A stretch of 64,000 nt of DNA from Hoplostethus atlanticus (GCA_034670405.1 JAXDDX010000001.1:10931001-10995000), one strand, 5' to 3'. Counted from the stretch's first letter, positions 47,882 to 61,318 are shown. Numbers and translations are program-made. Notes: generated from the letters alone by a model not told the origin.

Positions 47882-48915
47882 CCATAGGAATGCTGACACA
47901 ACTAAATACAGTGCCACTCCACCAAGACCTAACACAAGGTGATAGCGCGTCCTAACACACATCCCTTCTCGTCTGACTTGTTTTTGTCATCGCTGCACGC
48001 TTGATCATGTCATTTCATGTTTGGAAGCACAGACAGAGAGAGAGGAGATGGAATTGCAAGAGGCAGCTGGTTCCCTATTTGTATTATCTCATAAGGCTGT
48101 TATTAACATTGGTGCCACCCGCTTCGCTTGGTTGTAGCACTGGTGTGATTGATATTGTGTCAGGCCAGGCAAACGTTCCCAGCACCAAACTGAATGTGTG
48201 ACTCCCAAAATAGAGGAAATAGAAGATGAAAATCAAGACCTATTATGATGGGGAACATTAGCAGAACAGCACAGAGCTGCCATTTGACTGTGGAGTGACC
48301 TTTTAGGAAAAATGTGGTTAGTGTCTGCCATTAACCTCCATCCCTTCTCTCTTTCTTTCTTTTTTGACACACTGTAACTTTCTGTCTCTCTCTCTCTTCT
48401 GGTTTAGGTTTTTCCCCCGGAGGCTGGAACCTGGTGGGATAATGTTTTTTGTATGGACAGCTCAGCGGTACGAGGCATTTTTTAAGGCTGGATCAGACGT
48501 GAAATCAAATAAAGACCTGAGCCGACTACAAGAGTCGGCTGGGAGGGACCTAAGACTATATGAAGGGGAGAACATTAGTGCAATGAGAAAAGGGATGCGA
48601 CACTGCACTGCACTAACACTTGGGAAGGAAGCTTAGCAGTAAAATCAGGTGCAAGTTGCTGGTTCATTTGATCTCCCTCTGCTTTTTTAAAAATTATTTC
48701 CCACAGAAGGTCTGGATGATAATTCCAGAGACAAGAGAGGCAAGTGAAATAACTTGTCATCAGTTGACAGCTTCTTTGCCTTCACTTTGCCAAAATCCAT
48801 TGGCCTTCCTAGTGTTAACCTACTGAAAATGTTGAGGAAGCTTGTACACTTTTGATCCCATCCTATGGTTTGTCATTGCTTATATTTGCTGAAGACGATC
48901 TGATTGCACGAGTTG

Positions 48916-48917
<2 letters not shown>

Positions 48918-48946
<29 letters not shown>

Positions 48947-48947
48947 C
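48918..48947. repeat. (GT)n microsatellite
   Basis: About fifteen GT units, followed at 49010-49023 by a short GA run. Confidence 0.95.
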
Positions 48948-49276
48948 ATATGGCGACTTTTCCTGTGGGTGAGTGCAGAAGTGGGGAGACTGTGGGTTCT
49001 GCTGCAATGAGAGAGAGAGAGAGACAGCATACAGGACGGGGCCACAGGCAGAGCTATCGACCGGTCTCGTCAAGGTTCAGGAATATAGATGAGTAACAAA
49101 ACCACCGTTAATTACAAATCGCTTCTGCCATGAAAGTCAATTAGACTAGAAAGCAGGAAAAAGTCCCTATCAAACAAAGAAAAAGTGATATGGCATGCAT
49201 ATTTCTCACCCCAAGATGTCTTTGGCTTGGTAGTTCTGCTTTGCCCTTCATCCGCTGTATTTTCACATTCTTGCAA

Positions 49277-49295
49277 GCCTTGATTAATCAAAGGC
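49277..49295. promoter_or_regulatory. Palindromic homeodomain/TCF-like site in CNE-like DNA
   Basis: GCCTTGATTAATCAAAGGC contains a perfect 12-bp palindrome TTGATTAATCAA (49280-49291) and a consensus TCF/LEF octamer ATCAAAGG. The flanking 49120-49340 is complex, repeat-free DNA. Binding is predicted from motif only. Confidence 0.3.
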
Positions 49296-49340
49296 ATTCG
49301 CTCCCTTGTGATTATTTGTTGGTTCATCAGTAATTAAAGG

Positions 49341-51071
49341 GGGGCGGGAAATGAATGCAGATGCATGTTTTATCCATATTCAATAAGCATGTTCCACTGT
49401 CTTATCAGAGAACACATAATCAATAACTCAAGGCACATGATGAATTATGGTCCATAATGGTGCATTTATTCAGCATGTGTTGAACTGTATGCTGATGTGA
49501 ATATGAAACGTTGGAGCACCGTGGTACCGTGATGAGCAGGTGCAGGGTTTACGATGATCCACAGGCAGGTTCACAGACGGTCCCTGTCAGCGCCACTTGA
49601 GACGGTCCCTGCTGTCTCAGACAGGTTGCAGTGTAGCCGTGCTTTGCATTAAAATTGCAAGCAACACACTCCTCCAGAAGTCACAATCTCTTCCCTGCAC
49701 TCTTTCTTTTTACAAGGCAAAATAAAGGGCTGTTACAACTTAAACTTAAATACTACTTGCCTCCCTCCCCCCGCCCCCAGTTCTCACCCACTCTCTCCCT
49801 GTCTTACTCTCTCTCTCTCTCTCACTCTGTCTCCTCCTCTGTCTTTCAGTGCAGCTCTCCACCTGTCTCTGATCCTCCACTGTTTTTTTGGGGAGAGACC
49901 AGTGTCTGTGATTAATGTTTGGTGTGTAGCTGTGTATGTAAGCAATCACAATTCATCCGTGAAGTCTACTCTTCCTGGGTCTGACAGGCATGCCTGGGCA
50001 CACAGAGCTCCGCAGTGTCTTCTACTCTATAAAGATGATTTCAAATACAGCCATTTCAGAGGAGGTGCACCGCAGTGGCATGTGAGGCAAGCAGACTAAA
50101 CAGATCAACAGCTCTCTCTCTCTCTGACACTATCTCTTTCTGCCTTGTTCTCTCTCAGCCTCCACTTGCATTCCCTCTGTTTTATTGTGACAAGACACAG
50201 CAAGTCATGGTTTGAATACCAACGCGATCATTTCTTGACAGTCTCTCTTTATTTGTGTGCTATCGCCCTGATGAGATGATTTTCACTCTCTGGGTTTGTT
50301 TTGTCTTGGCACAGATGGCCTGAATGAGTTAGCTCATCCTCTCTTTTTTTTGTCTCTCTCTCTCATTTTCTCTTCCCATCAGTTGCGGTACTCCTATCTT
50401 CCCGACCACTCTGCACACACTGCTATGTGTATGCGAGAATAAGATGATTATGGGAAGACGCTACTCAGAGGAGAAATGTGTCCAGTCAAACCCACATTGA
50501 AGAGTATTAACAAAGAATGGTGTGCGGATGCTTGGATACATTTGCGGTGATGTGATTCTTCATACAATAAAAGAGACTGAAAGTCCAAATTTCGTGATTT
50601 TCCTTTGTGGCTTTCCAATTACCCCACCGCTGAGGGACATCTGGACACTGTTATTATGTTGTCATCTAGTGTCATCATGAAAAAATAACAACAAAATTAA
50701 CACTGTGGTGTTCACAGTGAGGGTCACAGGAAGGTTAAAACGGGTCACCAAATTATTCTGTGTGAATCTATATCAGATGTTATGTTGCCAAAGCCCTCTC
50801 AAGTCTTTGCAGTGTGAAGTAAACTGGATAAAATACTGTATCAGGTCAGGAGCCTTGAAGTGGGATGTGCTTTGTTCGATAAGCCTGCACTAAAGTCCAT
50901 TAAATCATTGTGGGCCACAAGACAAAAGGGTTCCTCAAGAAGTTTGAAAGCCACTCCATTAGGGCCGATAGAATTCTAGAGCCCACTTGACAACAGTGCC
51001 AGACACACAGTACTGCAGAACGGTACTGTGAATGGATATTTTGGCACATAAACCAGTGCTCAAAACAAAGA
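49341..51071. other. Non-coding stretch
   Basis: Pyrimidine-rich patches near 49760-49870 and 50110-50160 and otherwise unique AT-rich DNA. No gene recognised. Confidence 0.45.
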
Positions 51072-51490
51072 CTATCCATCCAGATTTAGCTTTCCATTCA
51101 TGTCTCCTCCCAGGGCTGGAATGAGAGTTAATTGTTGCTAGAAGAAACCTCGTATTGATCTGCTTTGATGTGAACATTGCATGATTATTTTTAGAACAGG
51201 TGTCCAGAATATTTCAGTGATTTAATGTAAAAAGAGAACATAGCTTAGATTTTAGCTGTGAGAAATATGGCTTGTGTATAAAAGGCTGTTTGAAGCTATA
51301 TTTTAAATATGTACCATCTCAACTCTCAAGAGAAAAAGAGAACTGCATCTGTATCGCCTTGAAATTTTTAGATTTTGTCATAAGGGATCAAATGGCTACG
51401 TCATCCCTGACTTGCAATCCAGCATGGGGTTGAAATTTAGCACCTGCAATTACAATACACATGCCTGCTTGTTCTTTCAGCTTCCTTTTC
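51072..51490 (+). repeat. Local duplication unit 1 (segments A and B)
   Basis: Segment A (51072-51138) is repeated at 51508-51574. Segment B (51140-51490) is repeated at 52306-52645. Shared words in B include tgctttgatgtgaacattgc, ttcagtgattta, aaatatggctt, gtttgaagct, ccttgaaatt, ttttgtcataag and tgttctttcagcttc, all in the same order. Confidence 0.85.
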
Positions 51491-51507
51491 TCTACATTCT
51501 CAATGGC

Positions 51508-51574
51508 TATCCATCCACAGAATTAGCTTTCCATCCATGTCTCCTCCCAGGGCTAGAATGGGAGTTAATTGTCC
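51508..51574 (+). repeat. Local duplication, second copy of segment A
   Basis: Matches 51072-51138 closely (ctatccatcca, ttagctttcca, catgtctcctcccagggct, gttaattgt). It is not followed by segment B, so the duplication history is composite. Confidence 0.85.
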
Positions 51575-52305
51575 TCATGATGGTGTCAGGTGGCAGAATT
51601 GATCAACGTTAAAGGATCATTCCCTGTGACATTCCCTCTTGAGAAGGAGAGACAAACTGTGTGAGAAAAGGTACTCTGTTTATGTGACATCTGACAAGGT
51701 AAAATGACGCCTTTCGATTGCTTTTGCCCTGTAGGAATCGCAGAATCAATAGACCAACATTGTTCATATACTGATCAGCCTGCCTATTAAAGTGTATGGA
51801 ATTTGATAAAAGGTGAACCACTCACTTAAAAGCACACCTGACTTTGCCTAGGTTTTATTCCATGTGATTACATTTCAAAACCCCAGGGATTGAAATGAAT
51901 CAACAACTTGTGCCTGCAGAAAAAACATGCCTGCCAATTTGGTTACCGTAGCGATGGAAATGAGATGAGACGTTGTCACTACCCTACCAAGACATTGTGT
52001 TCTACCCGAGACAGAACAAGGAAGAGCTATGGCGTGTTGCATTGCATTTGTAACACTGACTTAACAGGGGGCAGGCAGAATCTACAGGTTGGTCAAGCTG
52101 TAACAATAACAAAGAGACAGATCGTATTTCTCATATAGTGTGCTGAAACAAATTCATAAAGCCTACATGTAATGAGATCATCCAATAGCGTGAAATGTGA
52201 AGTAAAGATTGCAGATGTTACCATCTGCTGTGGTTCACCCTGTTGTCTAGAGAGTTCTGGGAATGGAGAGGGAAATGGTGCATTAAGTATTAATTTTAGA
52301 CACAT

Positions 52306-52645
52306 CTTAGAGTAAACCTCATATTGTATTGACCTGCTTTGATGTGAACATTGCATGGATTGCAGGTGGCCAGAATAATTCAGTGATTTAAAGTAATTAT
52401 GTATGTGATTTATGTATGTATTGTGGATGCATGTACTGTGTATGAAAGAGAACGTAAAGAAATATGGCTTGAGTATACAAACTTGTTTGAAGCTGTGTTT
52501 TTAAATGGGTACCATAACAACGCTCAAAAGAAAAGGAGGACTAAATCACCTTGAAATTGTGAGGTTTTGTCATAAGTGATCAAAGAAATTTTAAATTCAT
52601 TTTGAATTACAGTGAACGTGCCTGCCTGTTCTTTCAGCTTCTACA
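52306..52645 (+). repeat. Local duplication, second copy of segment B
   Basis: Same order of shared words as 51140-51490, at an offset that falls from about 1174 to 1157 bp along the copy because of small indels. One AT/TG-rich insertion near 52397-52445 is absent from copy 1. A weak segment-A-like stretch (ttctgggaatggagag) precedes it. Confidence 0.85.
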
Positions 52646-53969
52646 TTTTATGGTCAGTACAAAGTAAATGAAAACGAACTCTCAGAGAACAGATGTTTTA
52701 CATCAGTCATGCCTTTAGTCCAAACTAGAATTACATCCCTCAATCAATCTCTAAAGGATAAATCCACATATGCTACTCTGGAAATGACAGTGTCCTGACC
52801 TGTAGCCTCACTTTATGGCTATAGACATATTGACTGGGATACGCTGATCCTCTCCCAAAACACAATGGAAGAAACTACACTGCAGAGTGAGGACCTGGCA
52901 TTGTAGAATGAATGCTTGGCGTCCCTCGTTCATCATGTTGATTGGAAAGATCAATTCGCATTTGTGCCTTCCTTGGCTTCCCTTCATTTCAGGGTTGTGT
53001 TGTGTGGCAAACCTTCAAGTTTACCATTCCAGAACAAACCTTCGATGCCGAAAGTGAAATGCACGGGTCTACAGTGCATACGCAGAATGATGCACACTTT
53101 TATTGTTGTACATTTTCAGAATATACAAAAGCGAACATTATCAAAGGCTGAGTGGCTCATGACAAACCAAACCGAGGGTGCAGTACCTCTCAGACCTTTT
53201 AGAGGGCAGCCTAGCTCTATGGAAAACCTGGCTCCACCAATGGGTAAAGAATGATTGGTTTCTCTGAATTCTATCCCTCATTAGGTTCCATGCAGTGCCT
53301 GAATTACTCATGTGGCAACCATGATAACAATATAACACAAATGGAATTTCTGGAAAAAAATATACTGTCCAGTGTATCAATCTTTTCTACATGGAACTTT
53401 GAGACCTATAAATACAACATTTCAATCACACAAAAACCACCAGAGAATACATCCACAGCAATGAGTCAAAGCAAAATGGAAGTTGGAATAAAATCTGATT
53501 TCACCCTGCATTCATCCAGCAAGGCACCATACCTGTGTTTAATGTGAGCAGTATACAGAAAGAGGGACTTTAATGGATAGATGCAGCGATTCGGTGTAAC
53601 ATTTTTAGAGCAGGACTTTGTCTGTATTCTGAATCCAAATCTCCTGATATTCACTCGCTAATGTTATGACAGCCTGTTAGCTGATTCATTCTGCAGGAGA
53701 CTATGAAACCTGACAGAGCGAGTTGAAGTTCATGTCTCCCGGCTCTAGCCTTGTCCACTTGGCTCTCTGCTTTGTCAAGGAGACTTAATTGAAAGTGATG
53801 AGCAATAATCTGCGGGGTTGAAGTGTAACAAGTGCTCTGACCTTTTCTTTGACCTTTGCCACTGAGCTGTATTCAACCTATGACCCTGAACCCAACCCCT
53901 GTATGGTGGTTCCATTTTGTCAGTTGAGCCGTTTCTGTATTGACGTTGAATGATTTCTTCTTCCCCTTC
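52646..53969. other. Non-coding stretch
   Basis: Several random ORFs of 60-112 codons without motifs or consistent codon bias. No gene recognised. Confidence 0.45.
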
Positions 53970-54000
<31 letters not shown>

Positions 54001-54230
54001 GGCTCTTTATTGTCCCCGAGGGGAAATTGCAGTTATGCAGCAGAGGGTTTACAAAGCAAGAGAGAGGCACACAGCACTATAGAATAAGCAAAATTATACA
54101 AAAAATATACAAAAAGTACGAAAAATATACAAATTAGTGCACACCAGTGGCAATAAATAAGCTAATTAGCTTTAGTGCAATTTACAGTTGTGCAGTTTTG
54201 GTATTCAAGGTGTGTATGTGTGTGTGTGTG
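53970..54230 (-). mobile_element. L2-type LINE 3' end with (GATA)n tail
   Basis: On + a GATA run (53970-54001) is followed by ggctctttattgtccccgag and gggaaattgcagttatgcag. Read on -, this is the L2 3' terminus CCCCTCGGGGACAATAAAG followed by ATCT repeats. It is the same class as the copy at 29.7-30.7 kb, but only the non-coding 3' end is left. Confidence 0.75.
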
Positions 54231-57200
54231 GCAGTGCCATTTCAGGTAGTCCGCTTGTGCAAAGGACAGTTCTGGGGGGGGGTAAATTATATATGATTGG
54301 GGTAAATGAAATTATTGTAAATGTATACATATCATATACATGGTTGCATGGTGTACACATGTAGCCTGTCTAAACTGGATATTTGAGCCACCTGCACTAC
54401 TCCACGTCACTGTAAACATTCTAATGTGATAACAAAATACAATCAAAATATTGAACCAGAAAATAAATGGGGAGGGGAGTAAAGAAGCCGTAAACAAGAC
54501 GGTCACCAAGAGAGACGACGCAGGTAATCATACTTGGCACCACACACATCTCATTTAGACCACTTCTGTCTCCTTTTCATTGAGTGGTTTAGATAACAGC
54601 TGGGCTCAACCATAAACTTAACTCCCACTGATGTATTGAGATTTTAATTGTGGTGGGTTATTTTGCTGGCAATCCTCTTTCAGTGGAGGGAACAAAAGGC
54701 CTGCCTGTCGTTCCTTTTTGCCTCCCTCACAGTTGATAATCAATGGAGGGACAGAGCTGCCAGCTATTGACTAAGCAGAGATGAATGACACTGCTCCCAA
54801 AGGGTCCATTTGAATTTTGACAGGCAGGATTCAAGTCCTACCCCTCCTTTGATGATGCCACGAAGAAGGCTTCACTCTGCACTGCACAACACATTCAAGT
54901 TAATACTAAATGTTGATACTTGGCTACATGAGGACTGAACTGTGTACGTGTCGGCAGTAGGCAAAGCATTAGTTACAGTGTAAACTATAGACAGTGAATA
55001 CAGGGGTAAAGGTCCTCTCACCTGGCCTGTAGTGGAGTACCAAAAGACTTTGGCACAACTCTCTTTCTTTTTCTTCTCATCTCACTTCTGCTCCCCTTGT
55101 CGTTCTGTCTCTGCCCACAGCTCGCCTCTTGTGACAATGTGAGCCATCTTCAAATATCTGCTGCCTTCCAACACACATATGGACAAGCCATGCTTTGAAA
55201 AGCATACGTTTTCACATGTGCAACAGCCTCAGTAATGAGGCTGGCCAAACACGGGATGACATGGATGTATATCCACTTCAATCAGAAGCCTTCTTTCCCT
55301 TGGGTCTGATGTACGCTGTTTGGCTCCCAGGTGAGGATCTTGTTAATGCAGTAGCAAGCTGGAGACTGGCAGATACACCTGCTTGTCATGGATGATCACC
55401 CTATTCTGGGCAAACAAACTAAGCCGTCTGTAGACCCAGTAATCCAGCAATATTACATATTAATAAGACTCCACACCATGGCACCCTGGGATTAAAATGA
55501 TTTTTTCCCCTTGACTGCATATTTTCTTACTAAGTATATAGCAAACAGAATGGCTGTGTGATGTCACGTTCACATCATAGGCATTAAAAAGCCATTTTGG
55601 TTGGTATGGTAAAATCAGTTAAACATGGTGGCTTTCTCTGTTGAGCATATATTATGCAGCATCTCCAACTCCATTATATTGGGAAATGAGAAGTAATCTT
55701 GGTGATAATATTTGTGAAAATGGCAAATCATAAGAGGCTGTGGTTTTGTTTTCCCAAGTACAGGCTGAAGGATATGAAGGAAGGATGTCATGAAATATTA
55801 TAACTTTTACTACAGTGGTACGTCTACTCCCTGTCTAAATTCTGTGTGTGTGTTTGCATACTGTACATGTATTTGGATAGACTACTGTACATTTATCTAT
55901 CTATCTTCTAGTATGCCATGTACATAGTACATTAAGTTGTGTGAGCTCTTACGCAGCAGATCTGGAAACGAGATTGACACGTTTTGATGAGCATCCAGAC
56001 TTCACATATGTTCACATGTAGACATAGTTTATACAACAAAGTACCATATTGGTGAGGTCCCTGCTCTACAACTGGATTGGACTTGGCAATATGTTAAATC
56101 AGACACTATTTGCCAGATGGTTGCAACCAGCTAAGAGGAGCAATTAGTTTTAATGGTTCTCTTAGTTAGAATAGAGTCCTGTAGTTTCAATATGCCTGCC
56201 TACCTTGTTTTGAGCTTCCTCCATCTGAAAGAAGTACCATTACCATCCTATGGTTAAGTGCACTGCCGAGGAAATCCAATTTTGCATTGAATCAACATTT
56301 GAGCAACAGCTAACAGATTGACTTGACTGAGCTATGATACACCCCAGGTCAGTTGTGTGAGAGAGAGAAAGCGAAAGCTGATCTGTATCATAGTACAGTG
56401 TAACTTTTGCCAGTCAACCACACAGCCAATATTATCTTTACATTATTCTTCATAGAGGTTTTTAAAGTAGAGCATCACATTTATACATTTTGTCACCCAA
56501 ATGAACTTGGAGTTTGGATTGGTGTGGGATTTATGTGAATCTCAAACAGAACAGTGCAGGCAGAAATGTTTTCCTAGTCAAGATGATTACTTTCAACTAC
56601 GCCATGCCACACCTCTGTGCCTTGTTGCAAATGAATTAGAGATAGAACATTCATATTCAGCTTCTCCGCCTCACCATGGGAATCATGTTAGAGGTCTTTC
56701 AAGATAATTCTGCACACAAACATAACACCTAGCCTGGGTAATAATGCTTATCAAGCATATGTAATTGCAAGCCTAAACCAAATTTCTCCAGGTGATCCTA
56801 ATTGGTTTTGTCACATGAGTGATAGCTGACTAATGTTCTGCCTTCTGTACTGACAGTGTCACTAACCTACCCGAAGACACGTTGCTGTGCTTAGCATTGA
56901 AAAAACAATACTCAGAAGGCAAGATACCAAAGCAAAAGGTCTTCAATATATTTTCAAAGAAAACAATATCTTAGTATGCATATTTCTTCCCTGAAGCAAT
57001 GTGTGTCCTCTGCTTGTTGTTTTGGTGACAGTTTGTGAAAGTGTGAGAGGCGTAATCATGCTGCAGTGTGCTATTTCTTCAAGGTTGGGTGAGTAAGAAT
57101 TCAGAGCTTTTGCCAGATACGTAGTTCTAAATCCCCAAACTCAGTAAAACAAAACCATTTGGGATAGACTAGGTCTCCAATCCTTTTAAAACAAATACAC

Positions 57201-57886
57201 TGTCCTCTCTTTCTTTTCCTTTGCAGGAGGCAAATAACCATTAATCATAGTTCAAAGTGCCTCTCTGCATTGCATTGTACTGCATGGGCTGGAGAAAGCA
57301 TGCATCCATAAAAGGGGTTTTAATCTCCTGTGTGAGGTTTAAATGCCTGAGTGAGCATGTACTGTATGCATGCAACAGACAGCGTCAATGATAGATACAG
57401 ACAGACAGAATATACAGAAACATAGACATACAAAAAATGAGAAAGAGAAATAAAAAGAGGGCATGTAGAACACAAGAATGTTCACAGTAGTCCATCACTG
57501 CACACAGCCCAAGACAGTAATTTTTGTCATGATCCATTTCAAGGGAAATAATTATGCAGCTAATGCAATTTCTCCCCTGTCCTTGCACCCTCCTCTAAGG
57601 AAAAGGCACATGCAAGCCAACATGAAGTTGGGGCTGTTGCCTCTTTACATGTAAAATGCATAGCATTAATTGAGTTAGGGGAACTGAGATCTATACCTAG
57701 AAGGAAGAGGGTGGAAATTTAGGGCATATTAGATCCAAAGCTACTGGGTTTAACACTGGGAAAACCTCTCCAGATTAAAAGAAAATACAGATGGATTCTG
57801 AGTGTGCTGAGTCATGGGCTGCGCACAGATTTGTTTTTTGGTTCAGTAAATCTTTATAATAATGTCTGTCTTTCATTTCTGTCTTA
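54231..57886. other. Non-coding stretch
   Basis: Repeat-poor AT-rich DNA. No coding signal, RNA gene or mobile element recognised. Confidence 0.45.
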
Positions 57887-58206
57887 GGGGGTTTGTGGCT
57901 CAGCGGTTAGCACTGTCACCTCAAAGCAAGAAAGTCCCGAAGAAAGGGCATCTTTTCTTTCTGTGTGGAGTTTGCATGTTCTCCCCGCGTTTGTGTGGGT
58001 TTCCTCCAGGTACTTTCCTCCCACCTTCCAGGTGGATTGGAGACTGCCCATATGTCTGAATGCAAATGTGGGTGGTTTCCCATCTGTGTTAGCCCTGCGA
58101 TGCTCTGGTGACCTGTCTAAGGTGTCTCCCTGCCTTCTGCCCAGGATATGCTGGCAGATTAAGTGGGTAGAGAAAAATGAATGAATGAATGAATGAATGA
58201 ATGAAT
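57887..58206 (+). mobile_element. tRNA-like SINE with (GAAT)n tail
   Basis: The head gtggctcagcggttagcact resembles a tRNA A-box region (TGGCTCAGCGG). The body phrases tgtgtggagtttgcatgttc, tccccgcgtttgtgtgggtt and cctccaggt are those of an abundant fish repeat. The B box is degenerate. The 3' end is an AATG/GAAT repeat (58177-58206). The reverse-strand fragment at 20956-21092 belongs to the same family. Confidence 0.7.
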
Positions 58207-61169
58207 TTCTGTCTTTAATTTTTAAGTATTTTTATTAATCCAGTGGAATTTACCTCTCTATACATATTAGCCTATTTTTAAACCCCTTATTTTTTAGATG
58301 AAAAACTCCACTTTATTTTTTGGTGTTATAGCTGTAGCATACTTATATGGTGATCTCCACTTCCTGAATCTTATTGCTGAGAATGATTCACCCGTCTCTT
58401 TGAAATGTATTTACTTCAAGTCTTCAAGTCTTCTGACTGTTTATCCATTCCTTCATACTCACTCCCAGTTATCCATTTCAGCTTCTGATCAAAACTGCTC
58501 CAATTTTCGGCTCTAATATCACCCTCCAACCCCTCCATGAAAACAGAGTACCATTATGCAACTTTGGAATATCATGGGTAATTGCTTTTTGAAATCTCCC
58601 CCTATTTTCTTTCTGTTGTTGATAAACATGTAATGGGCTTATTTTTTTTAACCATGTGGCCTAAACTGTGTGACCTTCAGCTGCAGCTTTGCAAAGCTGA
58701 CTACAGAGGGCAGAGAGATCCCTGTGGGACCCCCTGTTGGCCTCCAGAGTGCCAGCTGCACACTGGCAGAGAGCTTCCCGAATCAGGCCTACCACAAAAC
58801 TGAGCTGTGCTGATAGAGCAGAGGGAGTACTTCTGGTGGTGTTTGCTCTGCATTGGTGTGTGTGTGTGTGTGTCTGTGCATGCAGGTGTTGAGGGATGGT
58901 GGTTAGAAGGAATAGTGAGCGTTGCTGGGTTGCTAATGTTATTCCCATCCCAATTTGCTGCTTTTGCACGTTCATTACCACTGCAATTATATTGTTAGTG
59001 TGTATAGGAAGCATGAGTAAATGAATTAGGCAGGAGCATGTTTTCGAGAGGAGGTGGATAGGGGAAAAGTGGAGGGGTCTCTAAACCTTTTAATGAGGGA
59101 GAAATTTTGCTGAAGACAGGGCTCTGGTAATGTCTGTTAATGGAATTTGGACTTGATTATAGGATAGCACACACACAGACAGTCAGTAGAGGCCTTGTCA
59201 TCCTCTGAATCCTGCCATTATCAATTCTGTTTAAGTATCATCAAGACATGGGCCGCAGCTAGCAGCATCTATACGAGCTTCATTATGTGACATCATACAC
59301 AATTTGTCTATTCGGCAGAGAGAGAGAGAGAGGTTTTGATTGAAAAGATTCCAATAAGGAGAGGAGGCTCTTGAGAAATTAAAACGGCAACATGGGTGGG
59401 AGGAAAAGCAATGAATGACCACACATTGATGAACTTAATGCATCAAAGAAAAATGACACAATCCAACGGGGAAGGATCATGTTGTCATATCCATGCCCGC
59501 CATCAGGACGGCGTGTCCAACGGGAATGCTGTCACAAGCATCACTTTTGAAAATGTTCCCATTGGTTTTATTATCCCGACAATTATCCCCCCCCCATTAT
59601 TCATATAAAAATTGTTTGGTCAACCTAACCCGCCGAAAAAATGTTAACGCAGATGACAAGCCCCACATCACACCCCGGTTTGATCAGCGCGCTAGCTTAC
59701 CTTACATCTTTGATGCTGGTAGTCGGCAAGACATTGTGCCAAACTTAAACCATAAATCATTGAAAAGAAAAGGAGAAAGAATATGATTTCTCAAATGAGC
59801 AGCAAAAAAATGCAGCAGAGGCAGGTGTTGTTGAGCGAGAAGAGCAAGGTGATATCATTATATCTATTATTAGGTACTTTTCCACGCAAAAAGTTCCCCA
59901 CCTTGCATTTGGACTTGGTCTCTAGTCTGCAGGCATCACTGCAGGGTTGTACGCACACATGTTTACAACCTATGTGCCTGGATTGAAAATGTTCTTTTTT
60001 GCAGAGGATGCAGGGGAAAGTCAGGGAATGAGATTGTAATGCCTGGTTTGGATTTATATGTCAAAGTGAAGTAACTAATTATCAATCAACTGTCTTTTTG
60101 TTGATGTTGGCTATTTGTTGATTTCCCCTTGCTGCTGCAACCTTATTCGCCTATGTTACTGAACCAGAGAGAGTTTTCTTTTTAAGAAGTCACACTAGAA
60201 GTAATTACTTTGTGCTTTGGAATGGGGTGACAAATAAAAACTTGGCTATATTTGACTTGACCTATTGTGCATCATGTTTATACTGTGTAAGCTATTTATC
60301 CTTTGCACAGCTTGAAATATGGGTGTCAAGGTGTCACGCGGTGGCTGGGCTGGTTATATCTTACCATGGAACACAACTGAAATGAATTTCAACCCCAATG
60401 GAAAAGTATTGATTGAAAAGTATACATTTTTCAATCAATTTCATACCGATAGATGAAATTGACCAATTCATTAAGTTATTGCAGCACAATGTCACCTTAG
60501 CCATATTCATTTTAGTAACCCTAGGCCATACACACTGGGAGTTAAAAAAGTTGTTTCATGTACTCGTGGAGGTTCTGTGGCATATCTAGGAAACAGACAT
60601 GCCATTGTCTACGTCCACAATTTGCTGGCCTAGCCTTGCTTGTTCCACTCACTAATTTCAATTGGGTACAAAACTTGAGATGTAGAATTCCCATTAAACT
60701 TGTTTTAAAAAGGTGCTTCATCCTCTTATCCTCATAAATGAAGTTAAGCATTCATTAAATCTCTGAAACGATTAAGAAAGTAACCAAATGATACTCTGTT
60801 GAATATTATCTCTATCGTGTATTGTGGTTCTAAGTGTTCATCTACCAAACGTTCTCTTTACCTGTTCACGTTGGCCTCAGTTAATAGCTAAGATAAATAT
60901 AGAAAACAATTTAAAATTAATTTTGTAGCTTGTCTGGAAAAACATGTAGAATGTTGAAGGAATGTTGAAGTGAAATAGTTATGCACACACTTTTTGAAAA
61001 TCTTCCATATCTTTAGGGCCATTTTTTGAAGGTTGTGTGACACAATAGACCAATGCTTTGTCAACGTCACTGATTATGTTACTGCTCAAAGTGGTTACCA
61101 AAAGACAGACGGGAGTAATGTTAAGCCTGGCATACACTCGGATGAACTCGGAGCCCAAACAATATAAAA
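58207..61169. other. Non-coding stretch
   Basis: A (GT)n run at about 58856-58872 and a poly(C) run near 59587. The small ORFs show no motifs. No gene recognised. Confidence 0.45.
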
Positions 61170-61318
61170 ATGTCCTGTTGTGCTGTTGGCTGTCAAAATA
61201 GAAAGAAATGAATTTGAATCAAACCGTTGACGCCTCTAGTTGCACGCTATTAGAAGAACCGACTGGACGGAGGACTTCATAGGAAATTCCTGTGTTTGCA
61301 GTGAACATTTTATATCAG
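61170..61318 (+). pseudogene. Decayed THAP-domain exon
   Basis: An ATG at 61170 opens MSCCAVGCQNRKK, the start of a THAP C2CH zinc finger. A frameshift and stops follow. In another frame 61234-61318 continues RL-stop-LHAIRRTDW and CVCSEHFISG, the second half of the domain, with the C-x2-H pair intact; the conserved Trp codon (TGG) has become TAG. The match ends at a splice-donor-like CAG|GT (61319), where THAP first exons often end. It could descend from a THAP gene or a P-element/Kolobok-type transposase. It is not functional. Confidence 0.65.

Larger units (their letters stand above)
45127..49276. other. Non-coding stretch with several simple repeats
   Basis: Contains (TTAT)n at 45244-45272, a poly(C) run near 46141-46161 next to (TCTA)n at 46168-46216, and GT runs at 47857-47881 and 48918-48947. 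An acceptor-like tctcttctggtttag ends near 48410 and is followed by a 75-codon open frame to 48636, with no similarity recognised. Confidence 0.45.

Noticed and set aside
48364-48636. 90-codon ORF after an acceptor-like tract
   Set aside because: No donor fits, no family is recognised and codon bias is weak. It is noted only in the gap description.
57887-57960. tRNA gene
   Set aside because: The A-box-like head belongs to a SINE. The B box is degenerate and no cloverleaf can be drawn.
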